Origin: Texcoconibacillus texcoconensis
GTDB lineage: Bacteria; Bacillota; Bacilli; Bacillales; Salisediminibacteriaceae
Reading direction: 5' to 3'
Assembly: GCF_014202575.1 (NCBI RefSeq)
Contig: NZ_JACHHB010000004.1
Location: 62,001-126,000, forward strand
DNA length: 64,000 nucleotides
The position numbers were made by a program, and so were the translations under genes. Shown one piece after another: positions 25,114 through 33,456 of the stretch. The stretch's first letter is position 1. The number at the start of each line of letters is the position of its first letter. The notes below the pieces were generated by a model. That model was not told the origin of the DNA. It did no database searches and saw only the letters and a program-made list of their open reading frames with translations.

Positions 25114-25824
25114 ATGCTCAATACGCTTCAAGATTTAGGAACCGTGTTTTTACGAATCATCACGATTTTCCCACTTCTTCTCACAATTACATTCGTTTTA
25201 GGAAAACGGGCTATTAATGAGATGCCCATTTTTGATTATTTAATTATCATTACACTTGCTTCAATTACAGGAGCAGACTTGGCGGACCCTAGCGTTAAAC
25301 ACATCCCTACAATAGGGGCAATTATTTTAATCGTTTGTTTACAACGTATCGTCAATCATTTAATGATTCGATACCGAAAATTTGGGCGGCTCATCACATT
25401 TGAGCCGACCGTGGTTGTTTATCAAGGGGAAATTATAAAGAAAAGCCTTAAAAAGTGGCATTATTCGATCGATAATTTATTACAAATGTTAAGAGAAAAT
25501 GGAGCTTTTCATATAGAAGAAGTTGAGGTTGCGATTATCGAAGCAAACGGGAGCCTATCTGTTCACAAGCGGCAAAGTCATAACCAAACATCAGATATAC
25601 AACCAAGTGAAAATCTCATAAGTTTTCCTGTCATTCTCGAAGGCTTTATTTATGAAGACGTGTTAAATTACTTAGGTGTTTCAAAAGCTTGGTTAAGGCA
25701 AGAACTGTTAAAAAAAGGCGTCATCCGTACAGATGACGTATTTGTTGCTGCTGTGGATCAAAACCTTCAATTGACAATATCAACGAACAATAGTTCTGAA
25801 CACATCCCTCCTTTTTTTCATTAG
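25114..25824 (+). CDS. DUF421-domain membrane protein (YetF-like)
   Basis: A 236-residue protein with two or three N-terminal membrane helices (about 8-30, 38-58 and 65-85) followed by the cytoplasmic DUF421 domain (FEPTVVVYQGEIIKKSLKK and a second lobe with LGVSKAWLRQELLKKGV). The biochemical function of this family is unclear; members lie beside spoVA genes in heat-resistant spore formers. GGGAGAAG precedes the ATG. It converges on the second DUF421 gene with zero bases between the two stop codons and no terminator. It lacks the C-terminal DUF1657 segment of that neighbour. Confidence 0.85.
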   Translation: MLNTLQDLGTVFLRIITIFPLLLTITFVLGKRAINEMPIFDYLIIITLASITGADLADPSVKHIPTIGAIILIVCLQRIVNHLMIRYRKFGRLITFEPTVVVYQGEIIKKSLKKWHYSIDNLLQMLRENGAFHIEEVEVAIIEANGSLSVHKRQSHNQTSDIQPSENLISFPVILEGFIYEDVLNYLGVSKAWLRQELLKKGVIRTDDVFVAAVDQNLQLTISTNNSSEHIPPFFH

Positions 25825-26685
25825 TTATGATTTCAAATATGGTTCAAGTCTTTCTCGAATTTGATCTGCTTTTTTAGCAAGACGATCATACATTAACTTG
25901 GCATCTTTGTTTTCCGTTTCTAAGGAAAAAATCTCCAACTGTGCTTGGCAGGATTTGATCGATGCAAGAAGTTGTTGTTTTTCTTTCGGTTGTTTTTTCT
26001 TAATTTGATCGTCATACAAGTCCATTGTCATTGTCCCATCACGGTCCACTTGTGCTAAAAAAGCATTTTCTACAATTGCCCCTTGCGAATCTAATTGTTC
26101 ATGCAACCAGTCTCGGCTAAAGCCAAGCCTTGCCAACGCTTCATCTTGTACTTTTCCATCAACAATCACCGTCTCTGTCTCTTTGACAGGGGCTTTTTGA
26201 ATATTTAAATCTCCTGGTTTTAGAGGCTCTTGATCACTTTTTAAGAGAACATCGATTTCTCCAGTTGGTTCAAGCATAGCAAATTCGACATCTTGTACAT
26301 TAAATACGCCTCTACGGCGCATGCCATACAGCAAGTCATCACTCGTTAACCGTTCTTTTTTAAGTTCATCCTCAAGGATTTTCCCATTCTTCACGACAGG
26401 AACAGGTGTACCATGCAACATGAAACGAAATACTTTACTCTTTTGTTTCAACCATAGAATACCTGCAATGGCTAATACTCCTACAAAATAAGCAATTAGA
26501 CCATGGGCGATCGGTACGGAAGTCTGCACAACACCAAACGCTAGAGAAGCACCTAAAAAGATAACGAGTACAAGTTCGACCACTCCGAGTCTATACAAGG
26601 AGCCTCGAAATAACAGCCGTGCAGAAGCAATCAGTAGAACGATGGCTAAAAAACTTCTTAAAATGACTTCTTGCCAACCTGCCAA
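25825..26685 (-). CDS. DUF421 membrane protein fused to a C-terminal DUF1657 segment
   Basis: A 286-residue protein: three N-terminal membrane helices (about 5-85), two DUF421 lobes (about 90-215; LHGTPVPVVKNGKILEDELKK and LGFSRDWLHEQLDSQGAI) and a C-terminal helix pair (about 235-284, IKSCQAQLEIFSLETENKDAKLMY) that closely resembles the small DUF1657 proteins encoded in the same operon. This DUF421+DUF1657 arrangement is described for the spoVA2mob operon. Last gene of the seven-gene operon. Its role is unknown, but the context points to the spore membrane. Confidence 0.85.
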   Translation of the reverse strand: MAGWQEVILRSFLAIVLLIASARLLFRGSLYRLGVVELVLVIFLGASLAFGVVQTSVPIAHGLIAYFVGVLAIAGILWLKQKSKVFRFMLHGTPVPVVKNGKILEDELKKERLTSDDLLYGMRRRGVFNVQDVEFAMLEPTGEIDVLLKSDQEPLKPGDLNIQKAPVKETETVIVDGKVQDEALARLGFSRDWLHEQLDSQGAIVENAFLAQVDRDGTMTMDLYDDQIKKKQPKEKQQLLASIKSCQAQLEIFSLETENKDAKLMYDRLAKKADQIRERLEPYLKS

Positions 26686-26704
26686 TTTTCTCCCTCCTCT
26701 TTAA

Positions 26705-26911
26705 TCAATTCCCTTTGTATTGTGGTTCTTCTTTTTCTAATTCCACAAGGCGGTCCGTTAAGTTCTTCGAAATTGTCCTAGTCTCCAGTACTGCTTCACG
26801 GTACGCTTCATAACATTCATCATCCTGTGTTTTTTCTCGTAAATCATTTAAAGCCGCTTCAATCCCTTTCCATTTGGCTAGGTTTTGCTTGACTTGCTGA
26901 TATACGGTCAT
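26705..26911 (-). CDS. DUF1657 small protein (second copy)
   Basis: A 68-residue soluble helical protein (MTVYQQVKQNLAKWKG...EEPQYKGN). It aligns by eye with the 67-residue copy at the other end of the operon: MTV start, a Q-K-x-x-L-x-x-L helix and the shared EEPQYK tail. Cysteine at residue 54 region (DDECYEAY) is not shared. It sits between spoVAEb and the DUF421-DUF1657 gene. Two separate DUF1657 genes plus a fused one is the spoVA2mob pattern. Function unknown. Confidence 0.85.
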   Translation of the reverse strand: MTVYQQVKQNLAKWKGIEAALNDLREKTQDDECYEAYREAVLETRTISKNLTDRLVELEKEEPQYKGN

Positions 26912-26924
26912 TAACTTTCTCTCC

Positions 26925-27275
26925 TTATCCTTTAGGTTTGAATATTAAGGCCGCAATAAAGCTGAAAATGATCGCAGATGAGATCCCCGCACTTGTCACT
27001 TCAAAAATACCTGTAATAATCCCAATTAAACCATTTTGTTCAGCTTCTGCCATTGCTCCGTGAACGAGTGAATTACCAAAACTCGTAATCGGTACGGTCA
27101 CACCCGCACCTGCAAAATCAATCATCGGTTCATATACACCAATCCCATCACCAATTGCTCCGAGTACAACGAGTGTACTTAATGTGTGAGCAGGGGTTAG
27201 TTTAAAAACATCCATCATCACTTGACCAACCACACAAATGAGCCCTCCTACAACAAATGCCCAAAAAAAGATCAC
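26925..27275 (-). CDS. spoVAE: Stage V sporulation protein AEb (second spoVA operon)
   Basis: A 116-residue protein with three or four membrane helices (about 2-20, 28-48, 58-80 and 92-112). Family patterns [17 protein letters not shown] and [20 protein letters not shown] match SpoVAEb, a part of the dipicolinate channel complex in the inner spore membrane. It overlaps the end of spoVAD by 4 bases. A second SpoVAEb is at 42309-42662, with about the same length. Confidence 0.92.
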   Translation of the reverse strand: MIFFWAFVVGGLICVVGQVMMDVFKLTPAHTLSTLVVLGAIGDGIGVYEPMIDFAGAGVTVPITSFGNSLVHGAMAEAEQNGLIGIITGIFEVTSAGISSAIIFSFIAALIFKPKG

Positions 27276-28288
27276 AACTCGTCACCTCCCGATTCAATGG
27301 AAACTGCATGTGCAATACACGGTATCGACTCGTTTTGCTGGAAAGTAAGTGGTGATAAAAGGGCTCCTGTAGCGACGACGAGCATTCTTTGAAATTCATT
27401 TCTCTTCATACGGTTGAGCAAATGACCATATGTGACAGCTGCCGAACAGCCTGTCCCACTTGCCCCTGCTAAGACTGGTTGCCCTTCTCGGTAAACCATT
27501 AGCCCACAATCCTGAAATTGCTCATTTGTCACATTCAAGTTTCTTTCTTCCATTAATTCCAATGCAATCGGACGGCCGATATGACCGAGGTCGCCAGTTA
27601 CGATGAGATCGTAATACGAGGCATCAACTCCTCTTTCATGTAAATGAGCTTCGATCGTATCAACAGCTGCAGGTGCCATCGCACCACCCATGTTAAACGG
27701 ATCGCTTAGCCCCATATCGATAACATGACCGATCGTCGCTGATGTTACTTTCGGTCCATCACCTTCACTTCCTACTAAAGCAAACCCTGAAGCCGTAACT
27801 GTCCATTGAGCTGTTGGTGGCTTTTGTCCGCCGTATTCGGTCGGATAACGGAACGTTTTTTCTACAGCTGCATTGTGACTAGCTGACCCTGTCAAAATAT
27901 GATCAGCACCTCCTGCATCAACGATGAAGGAAGCTAGAGCAAGCCCTTCCATTGCAGTAGAACAAGCACCAAATAGACCAAGGTAAGGGATCGGTAATTT
28001 TCGAAACGCAAAACTCGTTGACGTGATTTGATTTAGTAAATCACCCGAAAGAACAAATTGCACATCTTCCTTTTTTAACCCCGCTTTATCGATCGCTTTT
28101 AAGCAACCTTCTTCCGTTAATACCTTTTGGGCTTTTTCATATGAGTCCTGACCAAGCCATAAATCCTCATGAATTGAATCAAAGTCATCGGGAATCGCGC
28201 CATTTCCTTCGAAGGGTCCACCTATCACTCCTGTACTTTTAATGACAGGTGTATGCTCAAATTGCCAAGTCCTAGCTCCTACTCTCAT
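27272..28288 (-). CDS. spoVAD: Stage V sporulation protein AD (second spoVA operon)
   Basis: A 338-residue thiolase-fold protein that binds Ca-dipicolinate and peripherally associates with the spore inner membrane. [13 protein letters not shown] carries the position of the thiolase cysteine, and [23 protein letters not shown] and GGGSGTGCSA-like [10 protein letters not shown] are conserved with the second copy at 42655-43704. The ATG at 28288 follows GGGGGGAAC and overlaps the spoVAC stop (ATGA); an ATG eight codons earlier lies in that ribosome site region and is less likely. Confidence 0.93.
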   Translation of the reverse strand: MRVGARTWQFEHTPVIKSTGVIGGPFEGNGAIPDDFDSIHEDLWLGQDSYEKAQKVLTEEGCLKAIDKAGLKKEDVQFVLSGDLLNQITSTSFAFRKLPIPYLGLFGACSTAMEGLALASFIVDAGGADHILTGSASHNAAVEKTFRYPTEYGGQKPPTAQWTVTASGFALVGSEGDGPKVTSATIGHVIDMGLSDPFNMGGAMAPAAVDTIEAHLHERGVDASYYDLIVTGDLGHIGRPIALELMEERNLNVTNEQFQDCGLMVYREGQPVLAGASGTGCSAAVTYGHLLNRMKRNEFQRMLVVATGALLSPLTFQQNESIPCIAHAVSIESGGDEL

Positions 28289-28770
28289 CCTGTTCCCCCC
28301 CATGTCATCCAAATCGTTCGAATAAAGGCAATCACAAATGCTGAGAAAGTTCCGAACACAATGACGGACCCAGCCAATTTAAACATATTCCCTCCTACAC
28401 CTAACACATACCCTTCAGTTCGATGTTCAATCGCAGCTGATGCAACAGAGTTTGCGAAACCAGTAACCGGTACAGCAGTACCTGCACCTGCAAATTGAGC
28501 ATAACGGTCGTATACGCCCAAACCCGTTAACAATGTAGCTACAATTATTAACGTCGCAACAGTCGGATCACCCGCACTACTTTCATTAAAATCAAAGAAA
28601 AACATATAACCATATTGTAAAAATTGACCAATCAGACATATACTCCCACCTACAAAAAATGCTTTGATACAATTTTTAACGACAGGTCTTTTCACTTCAT
28701 GCTTTTTGGCCATTTTTTGATAATGTTGTTGTTCTGGTGTCATCTTCTCCATTTGTTGTTTCTTTCCCAA
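28285..28770 (-). CDS. spoVAC: Stage V sporulation protein AC (second spoVA operon)
   Basis: A 161-residue protein with a basic N-terminus (about 1-32) and four membrane helices, including the SpoVAC patterns AFFVGGSICLIGQFLQ and GAGTAVPVTGFANSVASAAIEHRTEG. In B. subtilis SpoVAC acts as a mechanosensitive channel for dipicolinate. It follows the lipoprotein gene by 15 bases and overlaps spoVAD by 4. The paralogue at 43717-44175 lacks the Met/Gln/Lys-rich start. Confidence 0.93.
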   Translation of the reverse strand: MGKKQQMEKMTPEQQHYQKMAKKHEVKRPVVKNCIKAFFVGGSICLIGQFLQYGYMFFFDFNESSAGDPTVATLIIVATLLTGLGVYDRYAQFAGAGTAVPVTGFANSVASAAIEHRTEGYVLGVGGNMFKLAGSVIVFGTFSAFVIAFIRTIWMTWGGTG

Positions 28771-28785
28771 ACTTTTTCACCTGCC

Positions 28786-29238
28786 TCATCCTTTCATATT
28801 GTCTTCTATGTTATCTAATTCACGCCGCAACCTTTCCTTAGAAATTTCTCTGTTTTTTATCTCTGATTCCAATGCGTCTAAATCCCATTCAATTCGTTTA
28901 TCTGTTGATAAGTGAACGGTCGCATTTTGATCGACTTTTTGAGCGATTTCATGAAATTCTTTTCGTAAACGTTCTAAAAATAAGCGGTGGCGATGTTTAA
29001 CTTTCACATTGATATAAACGTCATCTTCCATTTCTACACCATGTACTGTTACAACTTCTTCCCTGTCGTTAATCTGTTTTTTCATTTGATCAACACGAGA
29101 CTGATCAACAATCGAATCACTGCCTAATGCATCAAATCCTGTTTGATGATCCGGTAACGAGGAGGGATTACTGTTACAAGCTGTAATCAACAATCCGATA
29201 CAAATAATCGCCACCCCAACCATAACGATTTTTTTCAT
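28786..29238 (-). CDS. YhcN/YlaJ-family sporulation lipoprotein
   Basis: A 150-residue lipoprotein: signal peptide with lipobox LITAC, lipidated C21, then a YhcN/YlaJ domain with the typical spore-lipoprotein pattern (VHGVEMEDDVYINVKVKHRHR) and a charged helical tail. It is in the position of the lipoprotein gene of the spoVA2mob operon, between the first DUF1657 gene and spoVAC. In the spore it is expected on the inner membrane. In Berendsen et al.'s description of that operon such a lipoprotein is one of the accessory members. Confidence 0.85.
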   Translation of the reverse strand: MKKIVMVGVAIICIGLLITACNSNPSSLPDHQTGFDALGSDSIVDQSRVDQMKKQINDREEVVTVHGVEMEDDVYINVKVKHRHRLFLERLRKEFHEIAQKVDQNATVHLSTDKRIEWDLDALESEIKNREISKERLRRELDNIEDNMKG

Positions 29239-29308
29239 AACAACAACACCTCTTTAATGAGTTCCGATATGTAAGCCGACGGAGAAGGAAACCCCCGTCG
29301 ACATGACG

Positions 29309-29512
29309 TTAATTTTTGTATTGCGGTTCTTCTTGTTCGATATATTGCAAGCGCGGGTTTAAGTTATCTACGATCGCTTGCGCATCTTGAGCTGCTTGTT
29401 GAAAAAGTTGTTTTGCCTGTTGGTCATCCGTTTGTAAAGCAAAACTTTCCAAACTTGCTTGGGCACTTTTTAAACCTGATACTGTTTGTTTCATTTGTGT
29501 TGCTACTGTCAA
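29309..29512 (-). CDS. DUF1657 small protein (first copy)
   Basis: A 67-residue helical protein (start MTVATQMKQTVSGLKSAQAS, end EEPQYKN). The start is TTG at 29512, six bases after GAGGGGGAG; an in-frame ATG 20 codons upstream would add residues foreign to the family. It is the first gene of the second spoVA operon. Upstream on the minus strand TGAATC, 17 bases, CTATATT is a weak sigma-F/G-like promoter. Function unknown; the family is tied to spoVA2-type operons. Confidence 0.88.
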   Translation of the reverse strand: MTVATQMKQTVSGLKSAQASLESFALQTDDQQAKQLFQQAAQDAQAIVDNLNPRLQYIEQEEPQYKN

Positions 29513-29697
29513 TGTTGACTCCCCCTCTTGTTTTAAGTTCAAATATAGCGTTTGACATTGGTGAAGATTCATGCGTTCCAGTTTCAGTTAATCATTTTCA
29601 AGTGTCACTCGCACAATTTTCTGTTAGCATAGAAGTACAATGTAAACACCATTTGAAACATCAATGCGTTGTAGCAAACGACAAAAGGAGAGACATC

Positions 29698-30252
29698 ATG
29701 TTCACATCCATAAGTGCCTTTCAAGCCACCACGCTTATTTTGCTCACCTTCATACTCATATATCATTTACTACTACAAAATCGGTTTAAACGTTTGCAAA
29801 ACCAGTTTTACCAACTTCGTCAAACAGTTGAATCTTTCGATTCTCATACAGAAGCTAGCTTCACTCCTTCTTCCCATATCATCGATGAGCAATTACAAAC
29901 CATGAAGTTGCAATGTTATCAAGCACGTAATGCCGTCCATAAACAAACATTTGGACCCCACTCAAAGGAAATGGAGTTTGCCCCAAAACAAATACCAACA
30001 GTATATGAGCAATTACGTTCAGAGCTGTCAACTGAAACAAACGAGCTTATAGAACAATTTTGGGTGACCTACCTACAGTTTCTAGAAACACATTGGTTAG
30101 ATTCACGTGGGAAATTGCGGAGCGTTTTTACAGGGGATGAAACCAAAAAGACAGGCGATGTTGGACAAATGATGCATGCGGCAGACCGTACTGTCCAACA
30201 GCTCGATATATTTTTATCAGAGCTGTCATTTATGCAAAGTGATCAAATGTAA
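29698..30252 (+). CDS. Membrane-anchored helical protein of unknown function
   Basis: A 184-residue protein with one N-terminal membrane helix (about residues 6-26) and a long, probably coiled-coil cytoplasmic part rich in Gln and His, ending in a helical bundle-like C-terminus (FLETHWLDSRGKL, QLDIFLSEL). I do not recognise the family. The ATG at 29698 follows AAAGGAG at good spacing; the longer open frame upstream runs antisense to the DUF1657 gene and is not coding. It is divergent from the second spoVA operon, so a shared regulatory region is possible. A strong hairpin terminator follows. Confidence 0.7.
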   Translation: MFTSISAFQATTLILLTFILIYHLLLQNRFKRLQNQFYQLRQTVESFDSHTEASFTPSSHIIDEQLQTMKLQCYQARNAVHKQTFGPHSKEMEFAPKQIPTVYEQLRSELSTETNELIEQFWVTYLQFLETHWLDSRGKLRSVFTGDETKKTGDVGQMMHAADRTVQQLDIFLSELSFMQSDQM

Positions 30253-30284
30253 GGAGTACACTTAAGTGTACTCCTTGTTTTTTT
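30251..30284 (+). terminator. Terminator after the unknown membrane protein gene
   Basis: AAGGAGTACACTT / AAGTGTACTCCTT, a perfect 26-base palindrome with no loop spacer, followed by a seven-T run. Confidence 0.85.
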
Positions 30285-30289
30285 CCATA

Positions 30290-31216
30290 TTAAAACGGTT
30301 CCCATTTAACATTTTTAGCTACATCAAATCGTTCTTGAACCGCTGGCCAATGGACAACGTTCCACCAGCAATCAATGTAACGTTCGCGGTTATTTTCATA
30401 TTGCAAATAATAGGCATGCTCCCAGACGTCAATTGGTAAAAGAGGGATCACATCCCACTGTGAAAGGTTTTGATGTTTTTCTGCTGTTAATATTTCAAGC
30501 CTTCTGGACCGGGGTGCCCAGACGAGAATCGCCCAACCAACGCCTTCAACTTGTTTGGCAGCTTCAGTAAATTGCCATCGAAACGATCGATAATTCCCAA
30601 AATCATCATCAATCTGCTGCGCTAAAGAACCTTGCGGATTTCCACCACCTTCAGGGTTCATCACTTTCCAGAATATAGAATGTAAATAATGTCCTGCTCC
30701 GTGGAATGCCAATTCTCTTTCCCAATGTTTAATTAGACTGTCATCTTTTTTTCGTCTTGCTTCTGCCAATTTCTTCTCAGCTTTATTTAACCCATCTACA
30801 TAAGACTGATGGTGCTTTTGATGGTGTAGCTCCATGATTCGTTTATTAATATAAGGTTCAAGTGCATCATAATCATAATCTAAAGGCGGGAGTTTATGTT
30901 GACCAACCTTCACACGTTCTGTTCCTTCTGCCCGCTCCTCTTCTCCCTCAACCTCGTTCCCTGTCTGTTGTTGCATTCGTTCATAAAGAGATGTTGCTTT
31001 TTCTTGGATCAGAGAGATCTGTTCTTCACTTACATTTTCTGAGTCAAGTTCGCTTAAGGACAAATCAATCTCATCGATTTCATCAATGATTTTTCGACAT
31101 GAACGGTGATAATCTCGATCTCCTTCTTCCCAACGATGGGCGACAATGATATCCCTACATTGCTTAAGCCACCCTTTTAAATTTGAAGCATATTGTGTCA
31201 GTTCTTGATTGTCCAT
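30290..31216 (-). CDS. sodF: Fe/Mn superoxide dismutase with an N-terminal helical extension (SodF-like)
   Basis: A 308-residue protein. Residues 1-105 form a charged helical extension with a Glu-rich linker; residues 106-300 are a Fe/Mn superoxide dismutase. Metal ligands expected at H131 (ELHHQKHH), H179 (YLHSIFW), D263 and H267 (DVWEHAYY) are all present. Compared with typical MnSOD the GGHxNHS motif is changed to GAGHYLHS. A long, extended homologue (SodF) exists in B. subtilis. The extension may target it to the spore or mediate oligomers; that is inference. It closes the accessory block before ypuI. Confidence 0.88.
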   Translation of the reverse strand: MDNQELTQYASNLKGWLKQCRDIIVAHRWEEGDRDYHRSCRKIIDEIDEIDLSLSELDSENVSEEQISLIQEKATSLYERMQQQTGNEVEGEEERAEGTERVKVGQHKLPPLDYDYDALEPYINKRIMELHHQKHHQSYVDGLNKAEKKLAEARRKKDDSLIKHWERELAFHGAGHYLHSIFWKVMNPEGGGNPQGSLAQQIDDDFGNYRSFRWQFTEAAKQVEGVGWAILVWAPRSRRLEILTAEKHQNLSQWDVIPLLPIDVWEHAYYLQYENNRERYIDCWWNVVHWPAVQERFDVAKNVKWEPF

Positions 31217-31329
31217 AATGACCCTCCTTATTGCGTCGTCATTACACCGTATGAATCAAAATGATTGTTGTGACAAATGCCCGAAATCGTGCCTTTCCTG
31301 TTTTTCATATGAAGGATTTAATCAAACAA

Positions 31330-31390
31330 AAAGGCGACCCTTTTTACTGTGACACCTAATAGTGGTGAACAAAGTAAATGAGGTCGCCTC
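31330..31390 (-). terminator. Terminator after ypuI
   Basis: GAGGCGACC / GGTCGCCTT arms with an inner long hairpin (TTTACT...AGTAAA, CACC...GGTG), followed by a T run on the minus strand. Confidence 0.8.
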
Positions 31391-31414
31391 TGTTTACATA
31401 CTGTTGTTATTCGT

Positions 31415-31906
31415 TTACTTGGAATGGAGCATTTTCGTTCGAAAATCTGTTTCATAATACTCTAATTCTTCTCGAAGTTCTTGAAGTGGGCTTTCAACAT
31501 CTTTTACTAATTGCTTTAAATGGTCAGGAACCGATATATAAAACTTAATAGCATTTTTTCCTGTATACGCTGCCCGACTATCTTCATACCATGTATCTAG
31601 ACGCGGTTGGAAAAATTCCTCAATGCATCGGTAGTAGATCCAATATAACGTCTTTTCTGCAGCCCCTTTACGAAATGTCCCACTCTTTAATACCAATTGA
31701 CAGGACTCATAGCCTTCATCTATAAAAACATTCAATCGACGTAGCTGTACTAATATATCAGATAGTTCATCTTCTAATACAGACTCATCGTCCACCTTTA
31801 AATCATCAAGTGTTGTTTTATTCAAGTAATCCCTTACACGATTACTGACTGAATGTAAGTGGTTTTTCGTTAAGCTGAGTTGACTTTTAACGAAGCTATT
31901 GCCCAT
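31415..31906 (-). CDS. ypuI: YpuI-like protein (DUF3907)
   Basis: A 163-residue soluble, probably all-helical protein with the DUF3907 pattern RKGAAEKTLYWIYYRCIEEF near residues 79-98. In B. subtilis ypuI also follows scpB. Function unknown. The ATG at 31906 has GGGGGG at good distance. Last gene of the scpA-scpB-ypuI group; 57 bases separate it from scpB. Confidence 0.87.
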   Translation of the reverse strand: MGNSFVKSQLSLTKNHLHSVSNRVRDYLNKTTLDDLKVDDESVLEDELSDILVQLRRLNVFIDEGYESCQLVLKSGTFRKGAAEKTLYWIYYRCIEEFFQPRLDTWYEDSRAAYTGKNAIKFYISVPDHLKQLVKDVESPLQELREELEYYETDFRTKMLHSK

Positions 31907-31963
31907 GAAGGAATCCCCCCTTTCATTCTAGCAAATGGATGTTTTCGAAAAATCCAATATTTT

Positions 31964-32563
31964 TTATTCTGTACTTTCATGCTCTTGCTCCACCTTCTCG
32001 AATTGAGAAAAAAACAAATCTACTTCATTTTCAATAGAAGAATCGACTTCTGTATCTGGTAATGGTGGAAGTTCATCTAAGGAACGTAGGCCAAATTGAT
32101 CGAGAAATCCAGAAGTTGTACCGTAAAGGATTGCTCGTCCTGTTCCTTCCGAACGACCTACTTCTTGAATGAGACCTTTTGCTTGCAACGTCCGAATCGG
32201 ACGCTCAGATTTTACACCTCGTAAATCCTCAACATCTACACGTGCAATTGGTTGTTTATAAGCAATGATCGCTAATGTTTCCAACGCTGCTTGCGATAAC
32301 GTTGTCGATTGCGGAGATTCAACAAGACGCTTAAAATATTCCGCATGTTCTGGTTTTGTCGTTAACTGATAGTGCCCAGCCCAATCAACAATTTGTAACC
32401 CTCGCTCTTCTGATTCAAACCTTTGCCTAAGTACATCAATATGTCTACGTACTTCTTCTATATCGATATCCAAAACATCACGTATTTGTTTTTCATCGAG
32501 CCCCTCATCGCCTGAAACGAACAATAGACCTTCAATAACCGCCTGATGATGTGTATCACTCAA
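31964..32563 (-). CDS. scpB: Segregation and condensation protein ScpB
   Basis: A 199-residue protein with two winged-helix domains (about 7-85 and 90-170) that dimerises and binds the kleisin ScpA in the SMC condensin complex. The family motif LETLAIIAYKQPIARVDVE is present at about 103-121. TTG start overlapping the scpA stop by 4 bases (TTGA), so the two subunits are coupled in translation. Acidic C-terminal tail. Confidence 0.95.
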   Translation of the reverse strand: MSDTHHQAVIEGLLFVSGDEGLDEKQIRDVLDIDIEEVRRHIDVLRQRFESEERGLQIVDWAGHYQLTTKPEHAEYFKRLVESPQSTTLSQAALETLAIIAYKQPIARVDVEDLRGVKSERPIRTLQAKGLIQEVGRSEGTGRAILYGTTSGFLDQFGLRSLDELPPLPDTEVDSSIENEVDLFFSQFEKVEQEHESTE

Positions 32564-33318
32564 AGGGACTCACCTCCAGTTTTGTAAATGATAATATCTT
32601 CGAAGTTAAAGCTTTGCTCACACTGGATCACATTCCCTTTCATTAATTCTAAAATAGCTAAAAAGGTGACAACTGCAAACGACCTGTCAGAGCGAACAAA
32701 CATCTTGTTAAAACTTTGTTTCCCTCCATTTGTCGATAACGTATCCATGATTTCTCCCATTCTATCTTCGATGGATATTTCCTCACGGGGGACTGTTGTT
32801 ATTGCTGGATCGGATTTCACTTTTCGTTGGAGCATCTTTTGGAAGGCGTCAAGCATATCGTATAAACTTGCATTAATTGATTCATTTTTATTCGTTTCTT
32901 CTTCAATATATGGCTCTAAGTTCGTAACAGGTTTTGAATATTGTTCACTTCGCTCTTGTTCACGTACTTTCAAACCTTCCGCCGCTTCTTTGAAACGCCG
33001 ATATTCTAAAAGGCGATGCATCAATGCCTCACGTGGGTCTTCTTCATCTTCCTCAATCAACCAATCTTGGTCATCCAGTTCATCTTCGTGAACAGGAAGG
33101 AGCATGCGACTTTTCATCTCAACTAATGTTGCAGCCATCACGAGATATTCGCTTGCAATATCCAACTGTAAAACTTGCATCGTATGTATATACGATAAAT
33201 ATTGATCCGTAATTTCTGCGACTGGAATGTCGTATATATCCAGATCATTTTTTTGAATTAAATGTAACAATAAATCAAGTGGACCTTCAAAACGGTCAAT
33301 TTTCACACTATATTCCAT
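32560..33318 (-). CDS. scpA: Segregation and condensation protein ScpA (kleisin)
   Basis: A 252-residue kleisin that bridges the SMC heads. The N-terminal helix pattern FEGPLDLLLHLIQKNDLDIYD (residues 9-29) and C-terminal winged helix (FLAILELMKGN near 218-228) are typical. The middle is acidic (EDELDDQDWLIEEDEEDP), slightly more than in mesophilic relatives. ATG at 33318. First gene of the group, divergent from the DUF309 gene. Confidence 0.96.
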   Translation of the reverse strand: MEYSVKIDRFEGPLDLLLHLIQKNDLDIYDIPVAEITDQYLSYIHTMQVLQLDIASEYLVMAATLVEMKSRMLLPVHEDELDDQDWLIEEDEEDPREALMHRLLEYRRFKEAAEGLKVREQERSEQYSKPVTNLEPYIEEETNKNESINASLYDMLDAFQKMLQRKVKSDPAITTVPREEISIEDRMGEIMDTLSTNGGKQSFNKMFVRSDRSFAVVTFLAILELMKGNVIQCEQSFNFEDIIIYKTGGESL

Positions 33319-33456
33319 CTACTTACTCACCATTTTCTTTTTTACTGTCGGCATTATAACATATTTTAAAACTTCACGGTTTCCTCTAACTGATTCATAC
33401 GATATGATATGAGATAGAAAACAAACAACCATTCCTTTGCCTTAGGAGGCGATAAA

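Noticed and set aside
29413-29697. 5' extension of the unknown membrane protein gene
   Set aside because: It would run antisense over the DUF1657 gene; the ATG at 29698 has a good ribosome site and a membrane anchor right after it.
25114-31216. Insertion sequence or transposon ends around the second spoVA operon
   Set aside because: No transposase gene, terminal inverted repeats or target duplication could be found by eye at the borders of the block.
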